Origin: Qipengyuania oceanensis
GTDB taxonomy: Bacteria > Pseudomonadota > Alphaproteobacteria > Sphingomonadales > Sphingomonadaceae
Direction of reading: 5' to 3'
DNA: 64,000 nucleotides
NCBI RefSeq assembly: GCF_009827535.1
Contig: NZ_WTYN01000001.1
Location: 1,426,001-1,490,000, forward strand
Made by a program: the position numbers and the translations under genes. Positions within the stretch are counted from its first letter, which is position 1. The number at the start of each line of letters is the position of its first letter. This document shows, piece after piece, positions 1 to 8,684 of the stretch. The notes beneath the pieces are model-generated. The model searched no databases and was not told the origin of the DNA. It saw nothing but the letters and a program-made list of their open reading frames with translations.

Positions 1-49
1 CCGCAGGCTCGATTGCATCAAGGATGTCGCCAAGGTTCCAGTCGATCAC
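1..49 (-). CDS. Acyl-CoA synthetase, N-terminal 16 codons only (probable)
   Basis: A GTG codon at 49 reading leftward is preceded by GGAGAG at a sensible spacing and opens a frame beginning with V/M-I-D-W-N-L-G-D-I-L-D-A. This resembles the first residues of FadD-type acyl-CoA synthetases of sphingomonads (recalled pattern, not searched). The window edge cuts the gene, so no domain is visible. It lies 63 nt downstream of two acyl-CoA dehydrogenase genes on the same strand, so activation of a fatty or alicyclic acid to its CoA ester would fit. The identity is a guess from 16 residues. Confidence 0.45.
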   Translation of the reverse strand, partial: MIDWNLGDILDAIEPA

Positions 50-112
50 GTATTAATTCCTCTCTCCTTGGTGGCCACGATTTTGTCGGTAGCGTGCGCC
101 TAATTCATCGTC

Positions 113-1204
113 TCATGCGACCTGCGTCCACCCCTGCAAGGCCGCTGCTTCGGCCCGGACCGCTTCGGGACCTCCCAGAACCTGGCGGTCGAAACCGATT
201 CGCTTGAACCAGAAATGCAGACCTAGGAGATCGGTAAAACCCATCCCCCCATGCACCTCGGTTGAGGTTCGGGCGACAAAACGGTGGACTTCGCCCGTAT
301 GTGATTTGGCATGGCATGCCACCAGCGAAGCCTCGTCGGGCGTCGCATCGAACGCATGGGCGGCATACCAGACCAGCGAACGGGATGGTTCATGGCGGGC
401 AGCCATTTCCGCGCACATATGCTTGACCGCCTGGAAGCTGCCGATCACTCGTCCGAACTGTTCGCGCTGCCCGGCATAGTCGACCGCTTTTTCGATCATA
501 GCCTGGCCCGCACCGAGGCTATCGGCGGCCAGGAGCACCCGGCCGGCGTCCCGCAGGCGCCTGACTGTGGCCCCACCATCGTCCGCGAGAGCCTCGCCCG
601 CTACGCCAGAAAACCGCAGCTCCCCTACGCTCCGGGTGCGGTCGATCGTTTTGAGAGCAACCTTCTCCAGACCCGCAGCATCGCCAGCTACGAAGTGCAT
701 ACGACCGGCGGTATCGGCTACCAGAAACGCGTCGGCTTCCAGGAAGTCGAGCGCGAACAAAGCCGTTCCGTCGAGCTTTGCGCCGTCGAAGTCCACGCCT
801 GCCCGGTCCCGGATCTCCACCGTTTCCGCGATCGCGACGGCGATTTGCGCCTCGCCCTTCGCTATCCTCGGCAGCCAGTGCGCCTTCAACTCCTCGCTAC
901 CGCCCTGTGCCAGCGCAAGGGGTGCCAGTACATGGGCACCGATAAAAGGCACCGGCGCGACGGCATAGCCGAGCTGCTCGGCCACAACGGCGGCATCGAG
1001 CATTGTCATCCCGAGCCCGTCATGTTGCTCGGGAACCATCATTCCCCAAATGCCGATTTCGCCCAGCGCCGAACGCACGTTGTCGCTGAAGGGAACCGAG
1101 CCCTCCGCGCATTCGCGCACATGATCGAGCGGACAAGTATCAGCAAGAGTGCGGCTGATCGCGTCGCAGAGCATCTCCTGGTCTTGCGAAAGTCCGAAAT
1201 CCAT
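113..1204 (-). CDS. Acyl-CoA dehydrogenase, short (363 aa) subunit
   Basis: FAD flavoprotein that would introduce an alpha-beta double bond into an acyl-CoA. The sequence has the N-terminal helical domain (MDFGLSQDQEML), a middle beta domain, and a C-terminal helical domain with the usual YAGQREQFGRVIGSFQAVKH and HGGMGFTDLLGLHFWFKR segments. At 363 residues it is shorter than the 380-420 aa norm and is of the type that pairs with a longer partner to form a heterotetramer (compare ChsE1/ChsE2 of steroid side-chain degradation). Its start codon overlaps the stop of the partner gene by one base (TGATG), so coupled translation is likely. The substrate cannot be read from sequence. Confidence 0.9.
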   Translation of the reverse strand: MDFGLSQDQEMLCDAISRTLADTCPLDHVRECAEGSVPFSDNVRSALGEIGIWGMMVPEQHDGLGMTMLDAAVVAEQLGYAVAPVPFIGAHVLAPLALAQGGSEELKAHWLPRIAKGEAQIAVAIAETVEIRDRAGVDFDGAKLDGTALFALDFLEADAFLVADTAGRMHFVAGDAAGLEKVALKTIDRTRSVGELRFSGVAGEALADDGGATVRRLRDAGRVLLAADSLGAGQAMIEKAVDYAGQREQFGRVIGSFQAVKHMCAEMAARHEPSRSLVWYAAHAFDATPDEASLVACHAKSHTGEVHRFVARTSTEVHGGMGFTDLLGLHFWFKRIGFDRQVLGGPEAVRAEAAALQGWTQVA

Positions 1205-2454
1205 CAGGCGGCTCCCTTATTCTGCCCGCTTGCAACGGCCGTCGCCTGTTCGGCCGCGGGAGGCGTTGCGAACTTGGGTTCGCGCGGCATTTCCAGCCCG
1301 CGTTCGGCGATGATGTTCTTCTGGATCTGGGCGGTGCCTCCACCGATGATCAGACCAAGCTGGAACATGTAGTTCCACTGCCAGGCACCGTCTTCGCGCT
1401 CGCGCTCGCTTCCGTGATAAAGTATGCCCATCTCGCCCATTGCGTCGATCGCGAGCGCGGAAATCTGATGGGCGAGCTCACAGCTCTGCAGCTTCACGAC
1501 AAGTTTCGCCATGCCGCCGGCATCCCCCCTAAGGCTGTTCGACAGGATGCGCATGCCGTTGAATTTCATCGCCGCGACTTCGGCTTGCAATGCAACCAGC
1601 CGGTCACGCAGAACGGCGTTGTCCATTGCGCAACCCTGGCCGATGCGTTCTTTTTGCATCAGCCTGACCAGCGCCTGGAGCCGGTTTTCCAGTGCATCGG
1701 GGTCGCCCAGCATGCCACGTTCATGGCCCAGTGTGGCATTGGCCACGTACCACCCCTGCCCGCGCTGCCCGACGATCTGGTCCAGGGGAACCCGCACGTC
1801 GGTAAAGAACGTTTCATTGAACTCGGCATGACCGGTCATGGTCTTGAGTGGTCGGACCTCGATCCCTGGTGTGTCCATCGAGAAGATCAAGTAGGAGATG
1901 CCGCCGTGCTTGGGCGCGTCCGGTTCGGTCCGAACAAGGCAAAAGATCATGTCCGCCTGCTTGGCCGTGCTGGTCCAGATCTTCTGTCCGTTGATGACAA
2001 AGTCGCCATTTTCGACGCGGGCGCTGGTCTTGAGCGCGGCGAGGTCCGATCCCGCTCCAGGTTCCGAATATCCCTGACACCAGACTATCTCGCCATTAAG
2101 GGTCGGCTCGATCCATTGCCGTTTCTGGGCTTCGGTTCCGAGTTCCAGCAGCGTGGGAACGAGCATGGAAATGCCCTGGTTCGCAAGGCCTGCGGGGATG
2201 CCAGCGCGCGAAAATTCCTCGGCAATGATCCGCGATTTCAGGATGTCCGGCTCGGCTCCGTATCCGCCGTATTCCTTGGGAATCGTACGCGCCGTGTAAC
2301 CATGCAGGATCAACAGCTTTTGCCATTCGACGGCTTCGGGGGAAGGGCGCGCGGCACGGCCTTGGCCATCGGGTGCGCGGTGACCGTGGGTTTGCAGGAA
2401 CTGGCGCACTTCCTCGCGAAACGCGTCATACTGGGGTCCGTAGTCGAGATCCAT
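1204..2454 (-). CDS. Acyl-CoA dehydrogenase, long (416 aa) subunit
   Basis: Second acyl-CoA dehydrogenase of the pair. It has the classical N-terminal start (DLDYGPQYDAFREEVRQF), the FAD/substrate middle domain with WCQGYSEPGAGSDLA and INGQKIWTS, and the C-terminal GGGTAQIQKNIIAERGLEMPRE segment. The tail of about 20 residues after this is low-complexity. It lies 6 nt after a DUF35 gene and 1 nt overlapping the short subunit, inside a minus-strand operon that also encodes a thiolase-like protein. In steroid and isoprenoid catabolism such ACAD pairs feed a hydratase/aldolase pair, and the neighbours here suggest a comparable route. Confidence 0.92.
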   Translation of the reverse strand: MDLDYGPQYDAFREEVRQFLQTHGHRAPDGQGRAARPSPEAVEWQKLLILHGYTARTIPKEYGGYGAEPDILKSRIIAEEFSRAGIPAGLANQGISMLVPTLLELGTEAQKRQWIEPTLNGEIVWCQGYSEPGAGSDLAALKTSARVENGDFVINGQKIWTSTAKQADMIFCLVRTEPDAPKHGGISYLIFSMDTPGIEVRPLKTMTGHAEFNETFFTDVRVPLDQIVGQRGQGWYVANATLGHERGMLGDPDALENRLQALVRLMQKERIGQGCAMDNAVLRDRLVALQAEVAAMKFNGMRILSNSLRGDAGGMAKLVVKLQSCELAHQISALAIDAMGEMGILYHGSEREREDGAWQWNYMFQLGLIIGGGTAQIQKNIIAERGLEMPREPKFATPPAAEQATAVASGQNKGAA

Positions 2455-2460
2455 CTTGGT

Positions 2461-2937
2461 CTATCCTTCTGCGCGCGCGATCGAGACGGGTCGGAATACT
2501 GGCAGGCGAAAATCTTCGGAGATCGGCTCGAAATCCAGCGTGACCGGCAGATCGAGCTCAAGCTCGTCGAGCGCGCAATCGACCAGCCGGGTTGCCATGC
2601 GCACTCCCTCCTCCAGTTCCACCACCGCAGCGATGAAGGGAATCTCGCCGGCGAAGGCGGGATGCAGTGCCTGATGGGTCACCGTCCAGGAAAACAGCGT
2701 GCCATTGCCGGTGCTACGCTCCCACGACCATTCAGGAGAACCGCATCGGGCGCACATATAGCGCGGCAAATGCCGAAAGCTGCCGCATCCGTCGCACTGC
2801 TGGAAGTAAAGGTTGCCGTCCTGGCACCGGTTCCAGAATTCCTGCTCCACCGGATCCTGCGGGCGCGGCTTTGGCTTGGCTGGTGCGGCCTGCGCCGAGG
2901 GGCGCATCTTGGGCGGCAGATCTTTCTCGTCGCTCAC
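2461..2937 (-). CDS. Zn-ribbon/OB-fold protein (DUF35, ChsH2-like)
   Basis: A 158-residue protein with an N-terminal Pro/Lys-rich tail, a rubredoxin-like zinc ribbon (Cys48, Cys51, Cys62, Cys65 in CDGC and CARC) and a C-terminal OB fold. DUF35 proteins are obligate partners of thiolase-like proteins; in ChsH2-Ltp2 they bring a hydratase product to a retro-aldolase. The GTG start overlaps the thiolase stop by four bases (GTGA), which fits a stoichiometric complex. The hydratase (MaoC-like) half of a ChsH1-H2 system is not seen in the window. Function is inferred from family and context. Confidence 0.85.
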   Translation of the reverse strand: MSDEKDLPPKMRPSAQAAPAKPKPRPQDPVEQEFWNRCQDGNLYFQQCDGCGSFRHLPRYMCARCGSPEWSWERSTGNGTLFSWTVTHQALHPAFAGEIPFIAAVVELEEGVRMATRLVDCALDELELDLPVTLDFEPISEDFRLPVFRPVSIARAEG

Positions 2938-4106
2938 GCAAACCTCCTCAAAATCGCTATACTGCCGTCACCCAGATCGCCCCAGCCGGTCACCAGGCCG
3001 GTCTGGGCGCCTTCGACCTGCCGCTCCCCACAATCGTGGCGCAACTGACGCACCGCCTCGACGACATGGTTCAGTCCCCAAACATGGGCCTCGCTCAGCA
3101 GGCCGCCATGGGTGTTGACGGGATAGCGCCCGCCCAGCTCGATCTGGCCATTCGCGACGAACTCTGCCTGTCCACCTGGTTCGCAATAGCCCAGGGCCTC
3201 CAGCTGCAGGAGAACCACGTAGGTGAAGCAGTCGTAGATCTGCAGAAAATCCATGTCTTCGCGATCGACCCCCGCCATTTCGAACGCGCGCGGCGCGGCG
3301 TAGCTCAGGCCGATCTTGAAGGGGTCGGGACGCGAAGGGATATCGTCGGCGGGGTAAGGATGCCCTTCAGCCGCACCGGCGATGCTCACGGGAACATGCG
3401 GCATGTCCCTGGCGCGGTCTATTCGCGAAACCACGACTGCGCATGCCCCATCAGTCTCCAGACAGCAATCGTAGAGGCGAAAGGGTTCGGATATCCAGCG
3501 CGCGGAATGGTAGGTTTCGGCATCCAGTTCCCGGCCATAAGTGAAGGCCTGCGGATTCATCTGCGCATGGCGACGGCACGCCAGTGCAACGGCCGCCATC
3601 GCTTCCGGGCCGATATCGTAAATTCGGGAGTGCCGGGTGGCGAGCCAGGCATACATCTGCACCGGCAGGAACACGCCATACGGAATGTAATAGCCTTGGA
3701 TCGTATTCGTCAGGGTGTTCATGTTCATCGGCCGCGTCGGCGGTGCGCCAGGCTTGGGCCGCAAGGCGGAATAACCGTTCCACCCGAGCGTCACCAGCAC
3801 ATGGTCGCATAAGCCGCTGGCAATTGCCATCGCGGCGTTCTGGAGTGCCGTGGTAGGGCTCGCCCCGCCCATGTGGACCGTAGAGGCATAGCGCAGAACT
3901 TCGATACCGAGGTTAGCCGCCATCTCTTCCGAGGTGGTGTAGATCGGCGGAGGAACCATGCCGTCGATATCCGACGGCTTCAGCCCTGCATCTGCTATGG
4001 CTTTGCGCGATGCTTCCAGCATCATGTCGACCGCGGTTTTCTCGGTGCCTTTCACGAAAGCGGTTTCGCCCACTCCGGTGATGGCCGATTTGTCGCTTAA
4101 GCTCAT
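2934..4106 (-). CDS. Thiolase-like lipid-transfer protein (SCP-x / Ltp2 type)
   Basis: 390 residues with thiolase fold markers ([10 protein letters not shown] at the start, [44 protein letters not shown] near the end). The N-terminal acyl-accepting Cys of true thiolases is not visible: the expected CASG region reads [15 protein letters not shown]. This pattern is that of Ltp2-type retro-aldolases or lipid-transfer proteins rather than a beta-ketothiolase. I chose the ATG at 4106 because the upstream 58 codons in frame lie in the Coq4-like gene and look unnatural. It overlaps the upstream gene by four bases and the DUF35 gene downstream by four. Confidence 0.85.
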   Translation of the reverse strand: MSLSDKSAITGVGETAFVKGTEKTAVDMMLEASRKAIADAGLKPSDIDGMVPPPIYTTSEEMAANLGIEVLRYASTVHMGGASPTTALQNAAMAIASGLCDHVLVTLGWNGYSALRPKPGAPPTRPMNMNTLTNTIQGYYIPYGVFLPVQMYAWLATRHSRIYDIGPEAMAAVALACRRHAQMNPQAFTYGRELDAETYHSARWISEPFRLYDCCLETDGACAVVVSRIDRARDMPHVPVSIAGAAEGHPYPADDIPSRPDPFKIGLSYAAPRAFEMAGVDREDMDFLQIYDCFTYVVLLQLEALGYCEPGGQAEFVANGQIELGGRYPVNTHGGLLSEAHVWGLNHVVEAVRQLRHDCGERQVEGAQTGLVTGWGDLGDGSIAILRRFA

Positions 4107-4795
4107 GCCTGCCTGACCGCCTGGTAATCGCGTTCGAGCTGTTCGGAAAGAGCGCGCACCCTCTGATAGGTCTCCGGCGGACGCAGTCGCAACTCGCGGC
4201 GGACATCCTCCAACGGACGATCGAGATTTTCTTCCCAGTAGAAGGTGGTCAGATCGGCTGCAGCCCGGCCCCGGCGCCACGCTTCAAATGCAGCGCGCGC
4301 CACTGGCAACTGGGCAGCTTCCAGTTTCATCTTGGGAATGCCGACGCCCACGATGAAAGCGATCCCGTGATTATAGAATTGCGCGTTTCCGAAGGACAGC
4401 ACGCACAATTCGCCCAGTGCGTCCCTGCCGTATCCGGTGACGACATGAAACAGGTCATGCGAATCGCGAAGGCGCCGACGATAGAGGGAAACATCGGGGT
4501 CGCCGAGGTCCTCCAGACCTCCGGCCTCGCTGGCTTCCGCCAGACCTTCTGCTGTCAGACCCTCCCCGTAAACAAAATCGAGGTAGGCTCGGCCAAGCGT
4601 GCCAGACGCACAGGTCGCAAGGCGTTTGCGATCGCACAAGGTTTCAAGTAGGTCGGCCCGGTCGGAAGCGATACGCCGCCCATCGCTCGACTTCATGAAG
4701 CGATTGAAATTCCGATAATAGGAATTGCCCGACAATGCCTTGACGATACGGAACACCTGCGCCGTATCCTCCTTGTCGGCAATCAACTGCCTCAT
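4103..4795 (-). CDS. Coq4 family protein (apparent N-terminal frameshift)
   Basis: 230-residue Coq4 homologue. It carries the family metal motif HDxxH-x11-E as His113-Asp114-His117 and Glu129 ([14 protein letters not shown]). Coq4 takes part in ubiquinone biosynthesis, in yeast as a C1-decarboxylase/hydroxylase and scaffold. Here it lies inside an acyl-CoA catabolic operon, overlapping the thiolase-like gene by four bases, so its substrate may not be a quinone precursor. The ATG at 4795 has no good ribosome site. A strong AGGAGG with ideal spacing lies before an ATG at 4857 that opens a 21-codon frame reading like the missing N-terminus (see that entry). Either translation restarts at 4795 or one G is missing near 4798. 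Confidence 0.8.
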   Translation of the reverse strand: MRQLIADKEDTAQVFRIVKALSGNSYYRNFNRFMKSSDGRRIASDRADLLETLCDRKRLATCASGTLGRAYLDFVYGEGLTAEGLAEASEAGGLEDLGDPDVSLYRRRLRDSHDLFHVVTGYGRDALGELCVLSFGNAQFYNHGIAFIVGVGIPKMKLEAAQLPVARAAFEAWRRGRAAADLTTFYWEENLDRPLEDVRRELRLRPPETYQRVRALSEQLERDYQAVRQA

Positions 4796-4857
4796 TGCCC
4801 CAGCGCTCTGAGAGGCTCTACGGGGCGGCGCAATTCATGACCTTTGGCGTAAGCCAT
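4792..4857 (-). CDS. 21-codon frame upstream of Coq4: displaced N-terminus or coupled leader
   Basis: ATG at 4857 follows AGGAGGCAAGAAG, the best ribosome binding site in this operon. The short product ends ...[12 protein letters not shown] and its TGA overlaps the ATG of the Coq4 gene as ATGA. Restoring one G in the GGGG run would join it in frame as ...[19 protein letters not shown], which resembles the usual N-terminus of Coq4-like proteins. So this is probably the true start of that gene. A real translationally coupled leader peptide is the alternative. Confidence 0.6.
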   Translation of the reverse strand: MAYAKGHELRRPVEPLRALGQ

Positions 4858-4875
4858 CTTCTTGCCTCCTGCGCT

Positions 4876-6018
4876 TCACTTGTAGATGCCAGCGGACGCC
4901 AACGCCTTCTCGGCTCCATCGACCAGGTCGCGCATCACTTCGGCGGCAGGCCGGATCGAATCGATCAGGCCGATGCCTTGCCCCGCGAAGCCGGGGATGA
5001 CATCCTTGCGCTCTGCCTTGATCCCGGAGGCCATGACCGGGCCGGAGATCATCGACTGATAGGGCATCGGCAGAGGCTCCTTTCCGGCCTGCACCCAGGC
5101 GTCGGCCCATTTGTTACGGATCATGCGCGCCGGTTTGCCGGTAAGCGATCGACTAACGACCGTATCGGCATCGCCGCTTTCGGTGATCGCCTCTTTCTGG
5201 AAGCGCTCGATGCCCGCTTCCTCGGTCGCGAGAAATGCCGTGCCGACCCACGCGCCCTCTGCCCCCAGCATCATCGCAGCGGCAACACCCCGGCCATCCG
5301 AGATACCGCCGGCCCCAAGGACAGGAACACGATCGCCAACGGCGTCGACCACCTGGGGAATCAAGGAAATAGTCCCGATCGGCGAGTTGTGACCTCCGCC
5401 ATCGTGCCCTTGCGCGACGATCATGTCGATGCCCGACCCGACGACCTGTTCGGCGTGCTTGACCTTGCCGATCACCGCCATGACCTTGGTGCCATTGGCA
5501 TGGAGCCGATCCATCCACGGTTCAGGATTGCCAAGGCCGGCAGCATAAACCGGCACCTTTTCCTCGATCACCACTTCCATCTGCGCCTCAAAGAATTCCT
5601 TCGAGAACAACTGCGGGCCGCCCTTGCCCATTTCAGGCGCGCCCGCCGCCCGCATGGCGGCGGCAGCATCGACCTCCGGAAGCTCTTCACGATCCATGAA
5701 GTCGCGCGCGAACTGCTGATATTCACCCATCAGATCCATGGGATTTTGGGGTGCAGCACCGCTTTGAGGGGCAGAGCCGCGCCTGACCGACGCGGGGAGC
5801 AGCGTATCGACACCGAAAGGTTTGTCGGTCAATTCCCGGGTCTGGCGAATCCAGTCACGCAACTGATCGGGCGAACACGCCGCGGCACCCAGGACCCCGA
5901 GCCCGCCGGCATTCGAAACCGCAGCCGCCAGCGCCGGAACGCTCGCTCCGCCCATCCCGGCAAGCAGGATCGGGTACCGGATCCCCAGCATTTCGCATAT
6001 TCGGCTCTTCAACGCCAT
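4876..6018 (-). CDS. Nitronate monooxygenase / 2-nitropropane dioxygenase-like flavin oxidoreductase
   Basis: 380-residue TIM-barrel FMN protein of the NMO/FabK-like family: RYPILLAGMGGASVPALAAAVSNAGGLGVLG at the N-terminus, the VAQGHDGGGHN phosphate/FMN region in the middle, and PVLGAGGISDGRGVAAAMMLGAEGAWVGTAFLA later. Proteins of this type with a long insert before the catalytic core are often found in acyl-CoA catabolic operons and may act as enoyl reductases or flavin oxidases rather than on nitronates. The start ATG at 6018 has a good GGAGAGGAAGA site. It is the first enzyme gene after the GntR regulator, 50 nt downstream. Confidence 0.85.
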   Translation of the reverse strand: MALKSRICEMLGIRYPILLAGMGGASVPALAAAVSNAGGLGVLGAAACSPDQLRDWIRQTRELTDKPFGVDTLLPASVRRGSAPQSGAAPQNPMDLMGEYQQFARDFMDREELPEVDAAAAMRAAGAPEMGKGGPQLFSKEFFEAQMEVVIEEKVPVYAAGLGNPEPWMDRLHANGTKVMAVIGKVKHAEQVVGSGIDMIVAQGHDGGGHNSPIGTISLIPQVVDAVGDRVPVLGAGGISDGRGVAAAMMLGAEGAWVGTAFLATEEAGIERFQKEAITESGDADTVVSRSLTGKPARMIRNKWADAWVQAGKEPLPMPYQSMISGPVMASGIKAERKDVIPGFAGQGIGLIDSIRPAAEVMRDLVDGAEKALASAGIYK

Positions 6019-6068
6019 TCTTCCTCTCCAGCCACTTGCCTAAACGCACACTCAAACTATTGAAAATT

Positions 6069-6797
6069 CTACAGCTGCCCCCACCGCACCCGCTGCGAGA
6101 CCAGCTCGGGACTGCGCTCCGAAAGATAGACGGCAGAGCCGGCCACCAACCGGCTCATTGCTTGACGGGCCGCGGCGCTGTCGCCAGTCCGCACTGCCTC
6201 GAGCACCCGCACCAGAAACTTCATCTGCACCGCCCGTTCCTGTGCCGAATATCCCAGCGAATGGGAAAACTCGCGGGTCAACAGATGCATCGCAGAGGTC
6301 AGCAAACCGAACAGCGGATTGCCGCTCGCCCAACCCAACAAGTCGTGAAATCTGCGATTAAGTTCCTCGAATTGATCAGAGGCTTCATGATGCCTCAATT
6401 CCGCCAGACACCCTGCCAACGCGCTGAGATCAGCGGTAGTTGCACGCTGGGCTGCATACCCTGCGACATCGGGAGCAATTGCTTCGCGCAATTCAAGCAA
6501 ACCACGCAAATCGGCTTCCATGAAATGCAGAATCAATGACAAACTGCTTGCAAAATCGCCGGTCTGCGGACGGGCTACGACGGGACCTCCACCACGGCCG
6601 AGCTGGAGATGGATGACCCCTTGCAATTCCAGGAACCGCAAAGCCTCCCGCAAAGTTGCGCGCGCAACCTCGTAACGCGCGAGCATTTCATCCTCGCGCG
6701 GAAGCCTGTCACCCGGGTTATGGCGACCCGCCTCGATGTCCCTCACGATGCTTTGCGCAAGAGAAAGGGCACGCTTGGCCTTCTTCACCGCTGGCAT
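6069..6797 (-). CDS. GntR family transcriptional regulator (FadR/FCD type)
   Basis: 242 residues. The N-terminal winged helix-turn-helix (GDRLPREDEMLARYEVARATLREALRFLELQGVI) is followed by an all-helical FCD-like ligand domain (LRGLLELREAIAPDVAGYAA..., FHDLLGWASGNPLFGLL). It should bind an acid or acyl-CoA and control the catabolic genes on both sides. I chose ATG 6797 (MPAVKKAKR); a longer in-frame start at 6875 adds 26 unnatural residues and would extend into the divergent promoter region. The gene is the first of the minus-strand operon and diverges from the CYP153 gene, so one intergenic region could control both. Confidence 0.88.
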   Translation of the reverse strand: MPAVKKAKRALSLAQSIVRDIEAGRHNPGDRLPREDEMLARYEVARATLREALRFLELQGVIHLQLGRGGGPVVARPQTGDFASSLSLILHFMEADLRGLLELREAIAPDVAGYAAQRATTADLSALAGCLAELRHHEASDQFEELNRRFHDLLGWASGNPLFGLLTSAMHLLTREFSHSLGYSAQERAVQMKFLVRVLEAVRTGDSAAARQAMSRLVAGSAVYLSERSPELVSQRVRWGQL

Positions 6798-6998
6798 CCG
6801 CCACTCATCAGCACACCCGCACCTCTCGAATAAACAGTATAAGGATATTAGCAAACCTTCGCTGGATCGGCACACTATCCGATGGGATTGGTGTCTGCAA
6901 GGGACTAAAAGAGTATACGATTTATTGACTGCACGAGATGTCTCCCTTAAGGATGACTGAAGGCCGATCAGGCCTGAGATGTAGAAGGAATAGTTCTT
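6798..6998. promoter_or_regulatory. Divergent promoter region between GntR operon and CYP153 operon
   Basis: 201 bp without a supported gene. It is noticeably more AT-rich in its right half (6900-6935). An inverted repeat AGGCC-N5-GGCCT lies at 6961-6975, in the expected leader of CYP153, and GAAGGAA precedes the ATG at 6999. The repeat could be an operator of the GntR regulator, but it does not have the GT-N-AC core known for FadR-type sites, so this is weak. Confidence 0.4.
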
Positions 6999-8261
6999 AT
7001 GGACAGCCAGATCGCCGAGCCGGATGCCGCGGCGAGGATCGCGTCAATTCCGATCGAGGAAATCGACGTGGCCCGGCCAAGCCTGTTTCAGAACGATACC
7101 ATCGGTCTATTTTTTGACAGGTTGCGCGCCGAAGAACCTGTCCACTACTGCCGCGAGAGCTATGTCGGCCCTTACTGGTCCATTACCAAGTTCGACGACA
7201 TCATGGCGGTGGACACCAATCATAAGGTCTTCTCTTCGGAAGCGAAGCTAGGCGGAATTGCAATCCAGGACATGCATTCGGTGGAAGGCGCGCTCGAACT
7301 TGAAATGTTCATAGCGATGGACCCGCCCAAGCACGATCAGCAGCGCAAGGCGGTGACTCCGGCAGTGGCTCCGTCCAACCTGCAACTGCTCGAGCCGATC
7401 ATCCGCAAGCGCGCGGGAGAGATTCTCGATGAACTCCCGATTGGCGAAGATTTCGACTGGGTGGATAAGGTTGCGATCGAGTTGACGACGATGACGCTGG
7501 CAACCTTGTTTGATTTCCCTTGGGAGGAGCGGCGCAAGCTGACGCGCTGGTCCGATGTAGCAACTGCGGCACCTGAAACCGGGATCGTCGAATCCTACGA
7601 GGCGCGGCGCGAAGAACTCATCGGTTGCGCGATGTATTTCAAGACTCTGTGGGACGAACGGATAAACGAGGAGCCGAAGAACGACCTCATCTCGATGATG
7701 GCTCATTCTCCCGCCACGCGCGACATGCCGTTCCTCGAGTTTCTCGGCAATCTTATGCTGCTGATCGTCGGTGGAAACGACACGACACGCAATTCCATCA
7801 GCGGCGGCGTGCTCGCCTTGAACCAAAGCCCGGACGAGTACGCGAAACTCGACGCGGATCCTTCGCTCATTAGCAAAATGGTTCCGGAAATCATCCGTTG
7901 GCAGACCCCCCTCACTCATATGCGCCGCACCGCGCTGGAAGATTGGGAGATCGGCGGCAAACAGATCAAGAAGGGCGACAAGGTGGTGATGTGGTACCTG
8001 TCAGGCAACCGCGACGAGAGTGCTATCGAGCGCGCGGACCAGTTCATCATCGACCGCAAAAATCCGCGCCATCACCTCTCATTCGGCTATGGCATTCACC
8101 GCTGCATGGGAAACCGGCTCGCGGAACTGCAGCTGCGGATCATCTGGGAAGAAATTCACAAGCGCTTTTCCCGGGTCGAGGTTACAGGTGAACCAGAGCG
8201 TCTTTTTTCAAACCTCGTCCGCGGAATCACCAGGCTGCCGGTGCGGCTCCACGCCCGCTGA
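6999..8261 (+). CDS. Cytochrome P450, CYP153 family alkane/fatty acid terminal hydroxylase
   Basis: 420 residues, closely resembling CYP153A proteins along the whole length: the block EEPVHYCRESYVGPYWS, the I-helix GGNDTTRNS at 258-266 (Asp261-Thr262), the EIIRWQTPLTHMRRTA K-helix region, and the heme loop FGYGIHRCMGNRL with axial Cys369. CYP153 enzymes hydroxylate the terminal carbon of medium-chain alkanes or of fatty acids in the cytosol using a 2Fe-2S ferredoxin and a ferredoxin reductase. The ferredoxin follows 28 nt downstream; no ferredoxin reductase gene is visible nearby. This gives region 1 a likely hydrocarbon or terpenoid substrate. Confidence 0.93.
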   Translation: MDSQIAEPDAAARIASIPIEEIDVARPSLFQNDTIGLFFDRLRAEEPVHYCRESYVGPYWSITKFDDIMAVDTNHKVFSSEAKLGGIAIQDMHSVEGALELEMFIAMDPPKHDQQRKAVTPAVAPSNLQLLEPIIRKRAGEILDELPIGEDFDWVDKVAIELTTMTLATLFDFPWEERRKLTRWSDVATAAPETGIVESYEARREELIGCAMYFKTLWDERINEEPKNDLISMMAHSPATRDMPFLEFLGNLMLLIVGGNDTTRNSISGGVLALNQSPDEYAKLDADPSLISKMVPEIIRWQTPLTHMRRTALEDWEIGGKQIKKGDKVVMWYLSGNRDESAIERADQFIIDRKNPRHHLSFGYGIHRCMGNRLAELQLRIIWEEIHKRFSRVEVTGEPERLFSNLVRGITRLPVRLHAR

Positions 8262-8289
8262 CTCTCGAGATCGAAATGCGGAGTTCAAG

Positions 8290-8616
8290 ATGATCAAAAT
8301 TACGTTCGTGGCTAGCGATGGTGAGCGACGGGAGGTCGAAATAGAAGAAGGCGAGACAGCCAGGGAAGCGGCGCTATACAATGACGTGCCGGGTATCGAT
8401 GGCGATTGCGGAGGGGTATGTGCTTGCGCGACCTGTCATGTGCATGTCGATCCCGAATGGATCGACAAGGTGGGTCGGCTTATGCATGATGGAATGGAGG
8501 CCGACCTCTTGCAGTTCGCCGAAGGCACCACTGAATACAGTCGCCTTGCCTGTCAGATTCCGATGAAGCCGATGCTGGATGGATTGGTTCTTCACCTACC
8601 CGAACAACAATACTGA
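8290..8616 (+). CDS. 2Fe-2S ferredoxin (adrenodoxin/putidaredoxin type) for CYP153
   Basis: 108 residues with the cluster ligands Cys40, Cys46, Cys49 and Cys88 in C-x5-C-x2-C...C spacing (GDCGGVCACATCH and RLACQ), typical of vertebrate-type ferredoxins serving bacterial P450s. The ATG at 8290 is the natural start; an in-frame extension leftward runs through the P450 gene and is not real. It is 28 nt after CYP153 and its job is to pass electrons to that enzyme. Confidence 0.93.
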   Translation: MIKITFVASDGERREVEIEEGETAREAALYNDVPGIDGDCGGVCACATCHVHVDPEWIDKVGRLMHDGMEADLLQFAEGTTEYSRLACQIPMKPMLDGLVLHLPEQQY

Positions 8617-8684
8617 CGGAGGGATCCTCGTCCCCGTAGCCTACATTCTTATCTGTCTTTCCTTGATTCTTCGAGAAAACACCC

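Noticed and set aside
1414-3048. A 544-codon plus-strand open frame opposite the first ACAD operon
   Set aside because: Shadow of the dehydrogenase and DUF35 genes, without ribosome site or recognisable domain.
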